Shown here piece after piece: positions 1 through 13,340 of a stretch of 64,000 bases of DNA; the stretch's first letter is position 1, and every line of letters begins with the position of its first letter. The stretch covers positions 22,622 through 86,621 of the forward strand of contig JANPYM010000002.1 of NCBI GenBank assembly GCA_025890175.1, written 5' to 3'. The translations under genes were made by a program, and so were the position numbers. Source of the DNA: Ciborinia camelliae. Taxonomy: Eukaryota > Ascomycota > Leotiomycetes > Helotiales > Sclerotiniaceae. The notes under the pieces were generated by a model that was given only the letters and a program-made list of their open reading frames with translations, made no database searches and was not told the DNA's origin.

Positions 1-1077
1 ACCTTAAATTCCCCCTCCCTTCCCCTTTCCTTCTCCTCCACCATCTCGCATCCTCGCATCCTCCATCCCATCTCACCCTACCCTACCAATTATCTATAAC
101 AATATCAAATAAATAAATAAATAATAAATAAATGCCTAAATAATCATTAAAAGCATCTACCCATTTACCCACCTACCCATCTACCACCCACCCAGCAAGG
201 TAAAAAGAGATATAATACCAGATAATACCAGACAATAAAAAATAAGATATAAAATTACCTACCTAGGTACTCCAGTTTGCATCATAATAAAACTTCCACT
301 TCCACTTCCAGTTCCCCAATTTCCACAACTTCCACCTTAACCTCCACCTCCCCAATTTCCCCAATTTCCACTTCCCCGATCCATTCAATTCCATCCATAT
401 TGAATCTCATATTAAATCTCATAATCTCATAATCTCATATAAAATTTTAAGCTACCCATCTACCCATCTACCTACGGTATCTACCTACTATCTAGCTATC
501 TAGCTAACCCAACCCATCGCAACCCAACTCATCGCAAACATCCCTCCTATCCATCCCATCCCATCCCTTCCTTACTGAATAAGTAGATGCGAGCAAGTAC
601 CGTGCAAAAGCAAAAGCAAATGCAAAGGTAAAAGATCCAGGCCAAACGCACCAAACTCATCAATCAAGCTAACCATTTGTGAACCACCCACTTCACCCCA
701 CCCCACCCTATTTATTCCATCTACCTAGGTAGGTATCCCGAGGTCCCATTTCAAACCCCGAGGTCATATAACCAAGTGGTAATAACCCAGAAGAAAGAAT
801 CTACCATTTGTTAAATTTCGATTCATTCCACCCCACCCCACCCCACTGCACTCCTCATTTCCACTTTTCCCAGCATGCAATTCCATTCCACTCCCTTGCA
901 CCCCACCCAATTTCATCATCTCATATCATATCATCTCGTAAAACCCTTTGCAAAAAAAAAGCAACCTCATCTTGGTATATCCCCAGCAACGAAGGCTGTG
1001 CAAAGTGGTCAAAAAAAATCCAACGCCCGCTTAAATATCAACGTTATGCTCTGCCCTGCCATCAAAAGTAAAAAACA
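1..1077. other. Intergenic, low-complexity, no gene seen
   Basis: Pyrimidine-rich simple sequence (runs of CCATCC, CTACCCAT, ACTTCC) lies beyond the 3' end of the choline sulfatase gene. A palindromic CTACCTAGGTAGG occurs near 720. The short open frames around 808-1084 are low-complexity and overlap one another, so I do not call them. The sulfatase terminator and 3' UTR should lie just below 1078. Confidence 0.7.
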
Positions 1078-2854
1078 TCATTGACCATGAGCACCAGCTT
1101 GATCATAAACCACACTTCCCATCCCACCAGCACCCGAACCACCCATACCAGCACCCGCCAAATCTCTTCCTTGACTATCAACAGGTGGATATCGAGCTCG
1201 AAGCTCAAGATCATCAAGTGGAATATGTGATCGAATATACTTCTCACGACCATCATCATCTGGATTATGATCCCAGCTAGTAAATTTACCAACTTTGAGA
1301 GCACTCCAAACAAGACGTCTTTGACGTTGAGAAAGTAAAACATCTGTGGTAATCTTTTCGAAATCCCATTTAGCTGCAGATTCTGCTTGGAAATCCTTCA
1401 AGAATTTGATGGTCTCTTCGGTCATGAGTGGATGTTTGGCGGGAAGAGATGCAAGGTTAGTGACTTCCTTAGGATCTTCGGCAAGGTTGTAAAGTTGATC
1501 TGGATCAGCTGGACATGTGATGTATTTCCATGGTCCACGTCTAATCATCATCATTGGTGCAATGGTACCTTCACCACAGTATTCTGCGAAAACTGTATCA
1601 GATCCACCTGGACGTGATTGAAGATGTGGAAGAAGGGATGAACCATCCATTGGAAGACCAGGCCATAATTCAACATTGACAAGATCGGCCAATGTTGGAA
1701 GAATGTCCAATGTAGAAACATTTTCGGATACATGATGAGCTTTGAAATATTTTGGGTAATGAACGAGAAGAGGTACTCGAACAGATGCCTCAAAATAAGA
1801 CATCTTATACCAAAGACCACGTTCTCCAAGCATATCACCATGATCACCACTGAAAACAATGATTGTGTTTTCATCAAGTCGGCAATCCTTCAATACTTCA
1901 AGTAATTTTCCAATGCAATCATCAACGTAACTGACTGCTCCATAGTATGCACGTCTAGCTCTCTTGATTTGATCATCTGTAAATTCTTTGCCCCAGAGAT
2001 CACAAACTTTCAATAGACGCTTGCTGTGTGAATCTAATTCTTCTTGTGGAATCTTGGTCTCTGGTAGATCAATATCGACACCTTCGTAAAGGTCCCAGAA
2101 CTTCTTCTGAATATTGTAAGGATCATGAGGATGAGTGAGGGAAACCTGAAATAAAATGTTAGTAAAATTGAAGCCGAATAAGAAGTAGATAACTTACAGT
2201 CATGCAGAATGGTCTAGTATTTGGTCCCTTACGAACGTGATCGTAAAGAAATTGAGTTGACTTATACATAACCTCCTCATCATAATCCAATTGATTACTT
2301 CTGACACAAATACCAGCTTGTAAGATGGAGCTAGCATTGTGGTACCATTCCAATCTCTTGTCTGGATCTTCCCAATTAACTGCCCAACCATAATCACCAG
2401 GATAGATATCACTAGTCAAACGACTCTCATAACCATGCAATTGTTCTCCTATAAAGTGCATCTTTCCTGCCAATGTAGTTTCATATCCTGCAGCTCGTAG
2501 GTAATGTGCGTATGTTGGAGTAGAAGGATCGATTGAGCTGGCATTATCGTATGAACCAATTCTGCAAGGTAACTGACCAGTAACCATCGACATTCGAGAA
2601 GGAGCGCAAAGTGGTGAAGGGCAATATGCGGAATCGAAGACGACAGCATCTTTGGCAAGACCATCAAGATGTGGTGTTTGAATTTGAGATTTAGGATTGT
2701 GCATCTTTAGCAAAGGTGCTGCCAACTGATCTGCCATGATGTATAAAATGTTTGGCTTCGAACCTGAAGGCATGTTGTTGGTATTGTTGAAAAGGAAGGT
2801 TGAATTCTTCTCAAGCCGTGGAGAAGAAGGAACTGTATTCAAATCTGGAGCCAT
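1078..2854 (-). CDS. Choline sulfatase (BetC-like arylsulfatase)
   Basis: This enzyme hydrolyses choline-O-sulfate to choline and sulfate. Two exons, 2854-2198 and 2145-1078, join across a 52-nt intron (2146-2197, GTAAGT...CAG, CTAAC branch) to give 574 aa, the usual length for the fungal family. The sulfatase signature C83-A-P-S-R87 carries the cysteine that would be converted to formylglycine. MADQ (40-43) supplies metal ligands, and a GDHGDMLGERGLW block, typical of choline sulfatases, lies in exon 2. The joined stretch at the splice reads SLTHPHDPYN, a family hallmark, which confirms the intron. No signal peptide is visible, so a cytosolic location is likely. Met28 is an alternative start, aligning closer to bacterial BetC; the first 27 residues look like a disordered extension. 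No transporter or betaine gene lies beside it. Confidence 0.95.
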
Positions 2855-5800
2855 GGTGATCTCGTTGCTTAACTCTGTATGTGATTTCAGAGAAGATGTG
2901 GTGATGGATTCTGTGTTGAGTTGAGTTTCAAACGATCAACTTGAATGCGGAGTATGGGGAAGTTCTTTCTTGATGTTATGGAGGGGTAGTAAGGAGAAAG
3001 ATGCAATACTTTGGGGGAATGATGTGATCAAGAGAAAGGAAGGGGCGAGGAATAAATAAACTACCACGATGACTAGAGGGGTAGTTTAATGTTCAATGAA
3101 TACGGGAAAGTTCTCAGTAGTGAATATGATAAATGATATAAGTAAGAGAATACCTCGGTGTGAAAGAAGGAGATTGGAGGGTGAATGGGGAGATCAAAGG
3201 GTGAATAGATAGGAAATGAAAAGGAACAGTAGGAGATATATGAAATAACCTCTTGAGATTACCTGGCGGTGAGTGAATGAATGACTTGGAGAGAAGAGAA
3301 GAGAAGGTTGAGAATACTTAGACTAGGAAGGAAAGAATGAAAAAAAGAGAAACTTCTAGATTTTCCATACATCCCATAACCCCAAGAAAGTGGTGGTATG
3401 CGGATGTGGTGGATATGGGATGGATGAGTTTGGGGAAAATGTTGCGATTTGGAAATATCTTGCGTGATAATATTGACGCTAAGCCCAATTTGATAAGTCA
3501 AACTAACGGATCGGACCCTCCAGCTGCTCATGTAACCTAGGGAAATTTGGAAATTTAATAAGGTTGGATAGTTTTGGTTCCATCAATGCCCCTGACATCC
3601 ATTGCATTCATTAGATATTAAACCTTATCAGAGGACGATGTGACAGAAATTAATTGCTCTCATGCTGTTGTTGCTCAGGTGTTGTGTATTGAAATTTGAT
3701 CAGTAACGACAGCATCTAATATTGATGAGCTCGTTTATTCTATCACAAATTCATGACCGCCTCCTATCTACATTACTTCCCGTCCTCATAGGTCAACTCG
3801 AAATTCGACCATCATGGCAGCGATGATTAATGATTCGTTCATTCAATCATCTTATCATCTTATCTAGTTGAATCTTTTTATTCATCTTCATGTGATAGTG
3901 GATTCTATAACCTTGTTAACAACACTGAACCTTATTTGTGCTTCTAAACTTCGAGAAGTTCTTAAAACAGCTCGAGGGTCAAGACTCGAAACCTCTCGTA
4001 TGAACTATGGAGGAAGTCCTTCATCGCCGGGGGTGGTAGTCGTACAGTATTGTCTGTTTTCCTACCTACTCAAGTATGGATTATTACTCAAATTGATACA
4101 CGTTATACGATATCAGTACCGTCGGGTGCTCCACCTGTTATTTTCTTACCCCAGCTTTTGGGTTTTTGCAAAACTCTCTTATCGTCCTAATCTGCTTCTT
4201 CGTTCCTTCTTCATGCTTCTACCCGCTTGCCTTCCGTAAGTGGAGCTGTAGTAAATAGTCTAGTACTAGGTCGTTTAGTTATCTCTCGATCGCCAGCTTG
4301 CCATCTTTCCTTCGCCGGGTAGCCGTAAATATCAACTTGTTTGAATTAATTCATACACCCGATATAAACTACTGTGTATGAGCCGTATGTCAAACATTGG
4401 ACAATGCATAATAGACACACAGATTTCGTTTCTGAGTCTTGTCCAAAGGTATGGTATGTACTCAAATAAAAGCGGTGTACTCTTTCATGACTAGCTCTAA
4501 ATTGTTCTAGCTTCCTCCTCTTTTTAACATTAACGTTTATTCCTTCCGATCATAGACTACTTCAGCCTTGCATATGTGATGTGAATCCAAGTGGATTCAA
4601 TTGACCATTAATATCATCAATTTTACAATTTCTAGCCTCGTGGATGCAACGACACGGAAATCAAGGTTTCTCAATTTCTCCATCGTTGCAAAAGTTACTC
4701 AAATCATACCTAGCGTCGTTGTACCTCAATTGCTGGCATTATTGTTCCTGACGGGAACATATTTTCTACCTTGGCACCGTCTAATTCCAATCAAGTTAGT
4801 TTAAAATGGCACGAAATTTTCTTCAAGATTAATTGGACAAGCTAAACAAATTTAAAGCTTCATTAGTGGTTGAATATTTCCTTGTGGAGGGGTAAAGTCT
4901 CAAAAGCACGCGAGCATCTAACGGTTCAATTCGACAATCTAAAACCCTTGAAATTGGGCATATCGTATATAAGCTGGGAATATCCTGTCTGAGCAATCAT
5001 TTTTTGAACTTCACATCAAAATTTGTGCAAAGCGTTACATTTAGATTCTAAAAGAATTCCCTCCTTTCCAAATTTCCAGCCCGCCATCAGCACTATCGAC
5101 TGGATGAACATTCCTTAAATGGTCATCAAACACCACAAAAGATACGACTTGATGCATTCATTCTTGGTATCAAATTGTGGCAATCAGGAATAGAGATTGG
5201 TTGGAAAAAGTTTCCCTCCCATGAATTTCTTATCGGGAATGGGAGATCATCACAAGGCATTCAAGATATATCAACCAATCGGGAACAAATGTGGTAGTCC
5301 ACAAAATGTTTTCAGATACACGATGTATGACAGATCGAATCATTCATGTGATTACACGACTGACCTGACTTGGTATCAATAGTTTATATGTCGAAGTTGG
5401 TAATTATTTCCATGTAGGATTTATTGCAGTCTTGATCAATGTGCTACTTTATTCGGAATTTCCGGGTATTTAACATTGCATACATTGTACAGATTTTCAA
5501 TTCGTACCTAACAAAGGGAAAGAGATGAAAAGATTTATGGCTAGTCATACCGCTTGATGCATTAGTTTTGGAAGATTGTGGAAACAAATGTTGAGTCTTG
5601 TGACTTATATGAGACTTGCGGGTGCAAGAATCAACGAACTTCCGAAGCGGGGAAAAATATCAAGTCTAAAGACTCGGGACCTTTGAAGAATTTGAAGAGA
5701 TAATGACAATGAAATGTTGAGATAGATGATGCCTCTACAATTGGAAGCTCCATAGCTGGAACCAAATATTTGAGGGGTCAAATTTTCACCATAGAGTCAA

Positions 5801-6534
5801 ACACGAAGCAATTGAACAGAGGAGTCTCGAATACAAATTACATCAGCCAGGTCAAGATCTTCGGAAATCCAAGAAAAAGCCAACCAGATGGACAAAAATT
5901 GTCATCATATCTCTAAATTATCTTGAGAACCACCTATTGGCCGAAAAATTTCAGCTAGGCTGAATATTACAGATCACAGTACCGAAGTCCTCAATTATTT
6001 TCTCTGGCTGAAGTCTCTGCTTCCAGAATACAAACTTACGAGGATATTCACACCCGGTACCAGATTTAACCATACTTGGTCTTGCAGTCTACATTTCAGC
6101 TTACACATAATGATACGTACGGCCTTGGAAATTCATGCACGGAAAGAAACTTCCTACTTGGCTTACCCGCTTCTCTGTTGCTATTTTCGCTGCTCTCATT
6201 CATCCAAGTTGAGCGATGGTCGTTGTGGACGTTTGTCCTCGTGCTACATAATCTTTCTTCACCGAGTCTGTAGCCCCATTCTACCTCTCGTCACCCTATA
6301 CGTCCATCGTATGTATGTGTGTGTGTGTTCCTTGCGGACCAATATTTTCTCCTCGCCTTTTGATTTCCTTTTCTACTAGCATGCATACATATTTCGGTCA
6401 AATCTCTCAGCTTGGGGGTTTTATTCACACTCACTTTTTACGGCGATTCGTGATGCGTGATGTGTGATGGGTGAGGAGCCGAGTATTTCGTCTCGTATGT
6501 AGGTAGGTAGCACCACTACGGATTGATCACATCC

Positions 6535-6582
6535 ATCTGTATCTGTATCTGTATCTGTATCTGTATCTGTATCTGTATCTGT
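6535..6582. repeat. (ATCTGT)8 microsatellite
   Basis: Eight perfect tandem hexamers read directly from the sequence. The isoleucine/cysteine-rich open frame across it is an artefact of the repeat. Confidence 0.95.
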
Positions 6583-8154
6583 ACAACCCGTTTATTCTTT
6601 CAAGTTTCAATGTCTCGACGGAATTCTCTCCGCGATCTTCAAAAGTACTACATTAGAGCTTGCTTGTACTTATTCGTGGATGCAGGTGGATCTATCGAAT
6701 TAACAATTCACTGCTTATACCGACACTTTTGAGATTATCGTTCAGTATGGGTATTTAGTATGTATCTTCGACTGACTTTGGTTCATCTCTTGTACTTGGA
6801 AGTCTTACTTACACTTTTTTCTTTGAGAGGCTAGAGCCTAGAGCTCAGCTCTCGTTATTATCTATATACTATCTAGATACATTGTTTCGATTATTTTCCG
6901 TGTTATAAGACGAGATGAGTGGAGTTGAGTGGAGTTGAGTGGAGATATAATCTATATTCATACATGTAACATAATGTGATTATGATAATGGAATGCCTCC
7001 AGATCATAAACCATAAATCCGATGCATAAGATATCTTTCGATATATAGTCAATTAGTTATATTGATTTGATATTTCTCTGCAGGTAGTAAATACTAAGTA
7101 AATAAGTAGTTAGCTATCTTGCCAACTCGAGGAATTATATCTTGTCATATCATATCATATCTTATTATATATTTTCTTGCATCAATTAATTAAAATCCAA
7201 TACTAATAAGTTTGATTTATCTATTTATCTATTCTAGAGAAATGAAGTAAAATAGAATATAGTAAACCCTCGGCTCTTGGCTTCGAAAATAATGTCAGTG
7301 TAGCCTTAGGTAGTTTGTTCATCTGTAAAATGATGAGTTACATTTTACGGTGAGGACTGAGGAATTTGAGTCTGAGGACCAGAGTCTGGGGGTGGATTGA
7401 GATCATGAGAGATAGATGGATAGATGGATAAATGGATAGACTTTGAGTTTTAGTTTTAGTGTTAGTTTTGTGTTTATATTTACAATTACCTTTTCTCGAC
7501 AGTGCTTGTTATCCTTCTTTCTCTGCGTCTCTTTTCTGATTCTCTTCTCTGATTTATCATTTCTGGAAGTTTCTTCAATTTTCTTCAATTTCCCTTGTGA
7601 ATTGTGACGCTTGAGTCAGAGTCTTGACTTAATCATTCATAGATTCCTCGTTTCCTTTCCTTTCCTTTCCTCATCTATCTAAACATTATCAAAATACAAA
7701 AAAAAAACTCAATACCTCCCAAGAACAACCTTAGTAACCTGACAATCTTGCGCCTCACCATGGATCGCTTATCCATATCCCTATCCTTCCCCATTCCATA
7801 TGCACCACCTCCTTCTATAACTCCACCTCTTCCAACTCCAGTATCTGAACTCCTCAGTTAGGTACTTACTAGACACTTACCCAGTGAGTGCGCTCAAAAT
7901 AACCCCAAGGAAAATATCTACATCACATCACATCACATCACATCACATGACATCTACCCTTCAAAGTCTCCTCCATAGCGTTTCCGCGACCAGTTAGCTT
8001 ATAAATAGGACCTAGGAGCATGAGATTGATATGTCAAACAGGCTCCTCGCATATAGAATAAATCCTTACAATCAATCCACACACTCGGTAATAAGATGGC
8101 GGTGGTTTGTTATATTTTAAGGGAGCTTAGTAGCTCGTATATCTATCTTTCATC

Positions 8155-8355
<201 letters not shown>

Positions 8356-9356
8356 CAATATATAATTTATCCCAAGGAAAAGATTACCCTTTAGCTAGTG
8401 AGCAACGCCGACTTGCTCCTATCCTTTCAGCCTCCAGTACTTGCGGAACTGAACTCTCCGGTCTGTTTATATGAATATTTGTAGTGAAGTTTATTTCTGG
8501 GTTGGTTGGTTGGTTGGTTATGAATGAATTGAATTGAATTGAATTGATCACCTCAGTTACGAGAGTTCTATTTAGGTATTTAGGTATTTAGGTATGCCCA
8601 CTAAGATGAGGTGTTGATAGATCTACCAATATTGATTTTTTTGAATGTGTTGAGTTTGTGCTTTTGCCATGGCCCATGGTTAAATTGCATTTTTTCATAA
8701 TTGGGGCTGTTGATAAATTTGAATGCGGTTGGGCAATCGTCATGAAAGTTGTCGGTCGATTTCAATAGCCGGTGGATTGCAAGGAATGGAATTTTAATAT
8801 TTTTCATGATTCATAAGTAATGAGATAGGTTGAAGAGTTCACGCATGAGAAAGTGTAGTATCTATTGTTGATATTATTATTGTGTATCGAGCTAGTGTAT
8901 GTAGAACTACTTTATATCAACAGTATCTATTGAGCGTATAGCATATTAACTATCTCCTAAAGGCATATTATACAAATAGGCTTTAATATGGTGTCGAAAG
9001 GGGCCTCTCAGATTTGAATTTGACAAATGGGAAAATGGAAAATGGCTATATTCATCGAAGCTGTAGAATATCAATTTCCTACTTAGGCCCAGACCAATAG
9101 GCCACAGATGAGTTTAGAAACATATTGCCCCCGAAAAGAGCCGCAATTAATCTTTCACATAAAATGGACATAATCTTGATGATCCGAAACTTAAGACTAG
9201 TATCGTAGGAAATAACTCGAATAAAATCAAACCTTCACCAACAAGTGGGGAATGAAAAGCTCATGATGAATTATGATATAGAAAATACATTATAAAGCAA
9301 TTATAAAATTCTATGGTGAGGAAATTGGATGACTGCATATCATCTGATATCTATAT

Positions 9357-10300
9357 CTAGATAATGAACACCGAGGAGAAAATTCCTAAGAACACTAATC
9401 CTAAAGAATGTCCAACCTCCATTGCCCCAGATTTTGTAGTTGTACTAGCTGCAGTTGATGTTGTGGATGATGAATCCGCAAGCGCTGTTGCTGAGGAGGA
9501 GGAAGTGCCAGTGCTACTAATAGAAGTTGCGATGCTAGAACCATTCGAAGTAATTGACGATGTCGAGGTCGCGGATTGAGTTGATGTTGTTCCACTCGAA
9601 TTTGTGCTTTCTACTGCCTCTCCACACTGTTGTAATCTTGTCCATCCATTTGCAAATTCAGTCTCCCACCAATCTCCAATAGAAACCAGCCAATAATAAT
9701 TGAATTGATATGCCGATCCGGGATAATCATGGGCTATTTGATATTCTTGAACTGCACATTCGTCATCGCAAGAGAAGGTTGATGCTGATGATGATGAAGC
9801 AGCATTGTAGCAATATGTACCAGCACTATAGATTAAAGTCAGCCATCAGCCTCAATTCATAATCATGAATTTACGTACGCTGACTTCGTACAGTCCTTTG
9901 CGAGTGTATACTGGAATACTTGGGCCACGATTTCTACCGGTACAAGAGCTTCAGGAGTAGATCCTCCTACATATTCCTGTGCGGCATCACCATCTGCAGT
10001 ACAAGCTTCCTGAATACCTTTAAGGTATGAATCCACAGAGTTAGAACAAGTGGTTGTACAAGTATTATCGAAATCTGTAGAGGTAGGTTTGAATGCAGGT
10101 CGCATGGAAGCAACCAATCCTAATAGTGTAGCATCGCAGTTGATATCGGCACTGTAAGCAGCTATACAAGCTTGAGAAGTTGTATTTGCGAGATCTTTGA
10201 CAACATAATCCCAATCTGGACCAGAAGTATTGAGGTTGAAAGTTGCGTTGACGATTCCAGAGAATGTCGTAAAGAAGATTAGTGGACTGGATTTCATCAT
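9357..10300 (-). CDS. Secreted cysteine-containing protein, probable GPI anchor
   Basis: I do not recognise the family. Two exons, 10300-9879 and 9825-9357, join across a 53-nt intron (GTACGT...TATAG) to give 296 aa. The start MMKSS is followed by a hydrophobic segment to about residue 20, read as a signal peptide; an upstream in-frame TTG or ATG would bury it. The mature N-terminal part has paired cysteines (SQAC, INC, NTCTTTC, EAC, KDC) and N-glycosylation sites. A second cysteine cluster (GTYCYN, FSCDDEC, LQQC) and tryptophan-rich IGDWWETE follow. Then comes a long Ser/Thr-rich linker and a hydrophobic C-terminal tail (LGLVFLGIFSSVFII), the pattern of a GPI-anchored cell-wall protein. No LysM or CFEM motif is evident. 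The gene is divergent from the HeLo-like/ankyrin gene. Confidence 0.8.
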
Positions 10301-11039
10301 GTTGGTTGCTGTTGGTGGTGGTTGTGCTCTTGTGGGGTAAAGAAAGCTTATTAAATTAAAGTTGCGGGAGTACCCCAGCCTTACATGTACCGCCTTAAAA
10401 AGATTGAAGAAAGGCACTGTTGGCCAACGATTGACAATAGTTGAAGAACTGAATTATTGATCAAGTTAAATCTTCAAGAGAAATTTGATGAAGATATACC
10501 CAAAGCCTTGCCACGCCGTGCCGTGCCGTGCCGCACAAAATTGGTCCGGGCATCGCGCCTGCCTATTTATCGGTAGAAAAAGTACTTGAGCATTATCCAA
10601 ACCATGACATCTCGAATTCGAACCAGCCATGACTGGTCATCGTGACTCCAAGATGTTTATTATACCAAATCAAGGCAACTGGAATTATTCATTCGATATT
10701 GGTTGAATGAATGGTTGAATGAATGGTGTAAGTGTTTGATGCGTCTCCGTTGATTGGAACGTACGAGAACTCATCTTGGAAACACAGCCTGAGGGCGAGC
10801 ATTGAAGTGTCTGAGGGAAACCGGATCCATCGAGATATGATGTCAAATGATTGCTTGCATACTCTAGTATTGGCATTGGTAGCATGGCTACTTGCATGGG
10901 CGACGTCTCTCATGTTCCACGAAGGAGGCTTAGTTCTGCGCGAGGCTCTCCAGGACTTGTCTGCACTTTTAAACATCCTCATTTCCTTTCAAACGATCAA
11001 TCCATCATTCCAACTGTTGCGGATGTTGTTTTATTCGAA
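10301..11039. promoter_or_regulatory. Divergent intergenic region between GPI-type and HeLo-like genes
   Basis: This 739-bp spacer must carry both promoters. It contains a short GTGCC/GCCGT array near 10510-10535. An open frame on each strand crosses 10685-11097, but neither has a recognisable domain or continues sensibly into the gene at 11040. Confidence 0.5.
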
Positions 11040-13340
11040 ATGGCTACTCTCTCAACTGGCGCCAATTTCACTGCGTTCATTGGCCTTTTGGACATAGTCT
11101 TTAAATATACTGTCGAAGCATCTAATCTATATTCACGATGTGCCACGGCTTCAAAGAGTATCCCACGTCTTTTGGAAGATCTTAAGCTTTTTGCGGATAC
11201 GATTGCACAGATTCGAATCTTTGCTGTCGAATACGAGCAATCACCATATGTGCTGGAAGATTCCCAAGTCGTTCTTCCACAACTAAAGACCTTACTGCAA
11301 CGCTCCGAACAGCAACTTAGTTCATTGAAGCTCATGCTAAATGAATTAACGGTCAGCCAAGGCGATGGATGGTTTAAAAAGTGGAATAAAAACCTGTCCT
11401 GGGGTCTGGACGATCAGAAGATCTTGAGGTCTTGCCAACAGCTCGAAGCTTATAAAACAAGCTTCAATGGGATACTTTCTCTCATAGGAAGGTAAGGGTT
11501 TCAATCTTTCTCACAGGATTTTCAATAGTCCTGACTGCAGTCCGACAATGAAAGACCTTTTGATTCTTGAATCCATTTAGAATATTCATTTCATTTCAGA
11601 CATTCAATCCATTTCAAACATTGAAACGTCACATCTGGTCTGCTGGTCCGGACTATTGGACATCCCGATCTCTCCCAGCTTGACGGGATTTACCTTCTTG
11701 TAATTGTGGTTCTCGAGCATTCATACGGACTACTAACGAAAGCGTAGGAAAAATGATATCGTCATTCGTAAACAGCTTAAAGAGACACGGCAGGATTTGA
11801 AAAATATAGCAAGTACCCACACACACACGAACTCCACCTTGGCCAATATACAATCAAATATGGTTTCGTCTTCACAGAATATGCAAACTGGAGTCGATAG
11901 TATCACAGCATCCATGAACAAATTACAAACGTCGCAAAATATCGTATCGACATCGATTGATGGCGTGGAGTCATCTCTCCAGTCCTCGAACAAACATCTC
12001 GAGAACATTCGCGTTGGTATTTGTGGCCATGCTACAAACCTGGAACAAGGTCTAGGTAGGGTGAAAGAGAGCATAGAGAAAAACTACAAGCAACAATTTG
12101 AGCTCTTTCATCAGCAAGAAGCTAGATTGACGTCCAGGTTGGAATCGGCAGTTGCGAGTATCTCAATTACAGAGAACCTGGACCATGACATTCTTTTCTA
12201 TGGCGAAAATATAGGGATGATAGTCTTGCCCCTATTGCTAATGAAGAGTGATTTAATCAAGTGTGTAAGATCACTGTCTCTCGAAAATAAAATGACACTG
12301 TCGGCTTCCGAAGCATCTTGGATCGAAGAAGAAATCGAGAATCTTCTTTCTTGTGGTCTCAAAAGTGAACTCGGTACCGCCCGAAAAGCTCGACATACAA
12401 TATCCGAGCTGAGGAAGAGAAATCATGATAAATCTTCGGATGTTCACGCCTTTCCATCATACGCCCCCGAAGATATCACTCAATCGATGACATGGCGAAC
12501 AAGCCATGAACGCCACAGTATTATGGAACAGTGGTATAATCTCAATCGCGAGACTGATAATCGAAGTTATATCAAGATTCCAACAGCAGCTGGAATCCTT
12601 ACCGTGGAGATAAACAGTCTCAACGAACAGAATTCCACACTATTTGGTTGTCGTATATCAATCCTACCGAAGTTAACACATGCATCTACTTCTATTGTTG
12701 CTTCTTTCATCAGCCAACTGCAGGATAACTCGCTTCCCAAGATTACTCGCCACTTAGAAACTCAGAGGGTGCTTCCCCGGTCGTCCGAAGCTATAAGGGC
12801 TATCGAAAATCGTGACGCGGTGGCTTTACGAGATCTTCTTAGACATGGGAAAGTGTCTATTTATGATCGTGATGAAGTTTATGGTCGGACGATTTTAGAG
12901 GTATGTGTGCGCCCTCTCTCATTATTGGCCACAACGTTATTAGCTCCGGAGGCAGAAAGCCGGGAATAGTTAATACACATAATATCATGGTATTGGACCT
13001 ATTTAACGATTAATTTTTGCAGTCTGCTTTGGTGAAGTTGAACTGACTTGACAAACTGTATAGTGGGTAGCCCATTTAGCATTCTCCTCAACTTGTGAAT
13101 TCCTTGTGGGCGAAGATGCGGACATTAATAAAGGCACATTGTATGTTTTATATATCGCCGTATTGTTATAGTAACAATCACTCACCTTTTTTTAGTAAAA
13201 AACATGAAACACAACCACTACTATGGTCCCACGAGATTAAGTTCAAGAGTTCTCGTCCAACAACGATAGTGAATATTCGTAATTACATTACAGAATTGAT
13301 AATGGAATTTCGCCGAGATCCAACTTCCCTTCTAAGATAG
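11040..13340 (+). CDS. HeLo/PigL_N-like N-terminal domain protein with decayed ankyrin tail
   Basis: Exon 1 is 11040-11491, intron 11492-11747 (GTAAGG...TACTAAC...TAG), exon 2 11748-12900, giving 535 codons in one frame. Residues 1-150 form the helical N-terminal domain seen at the front of fungal STAND/ankyrin proteins (AFIGLLDIVFKYTVEASNLY; later L-x6-L coiled-coil spacing). Exon 2 continues with a coiled coil (RKQLKETRQDLKNIAS, then SSLQSSNKHLENIR) and ends in a region resembling the entry to ankyrin repeats (AIENRDAVALRDLLRHG). After GTATGT at 12901, an exon from 13044 (HLAFSSTCEFLVGEDADIN, ankyrin-like) and one from 13196 can be added, but the canonical donor at 13141 breaks frame and only a poor GTTTTA donor at 13145 keeps it. 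The tail is short for the family, so the gene may be truncated. Confidence is high for exons 1-2 and low for the end. Confidence 0.7.
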
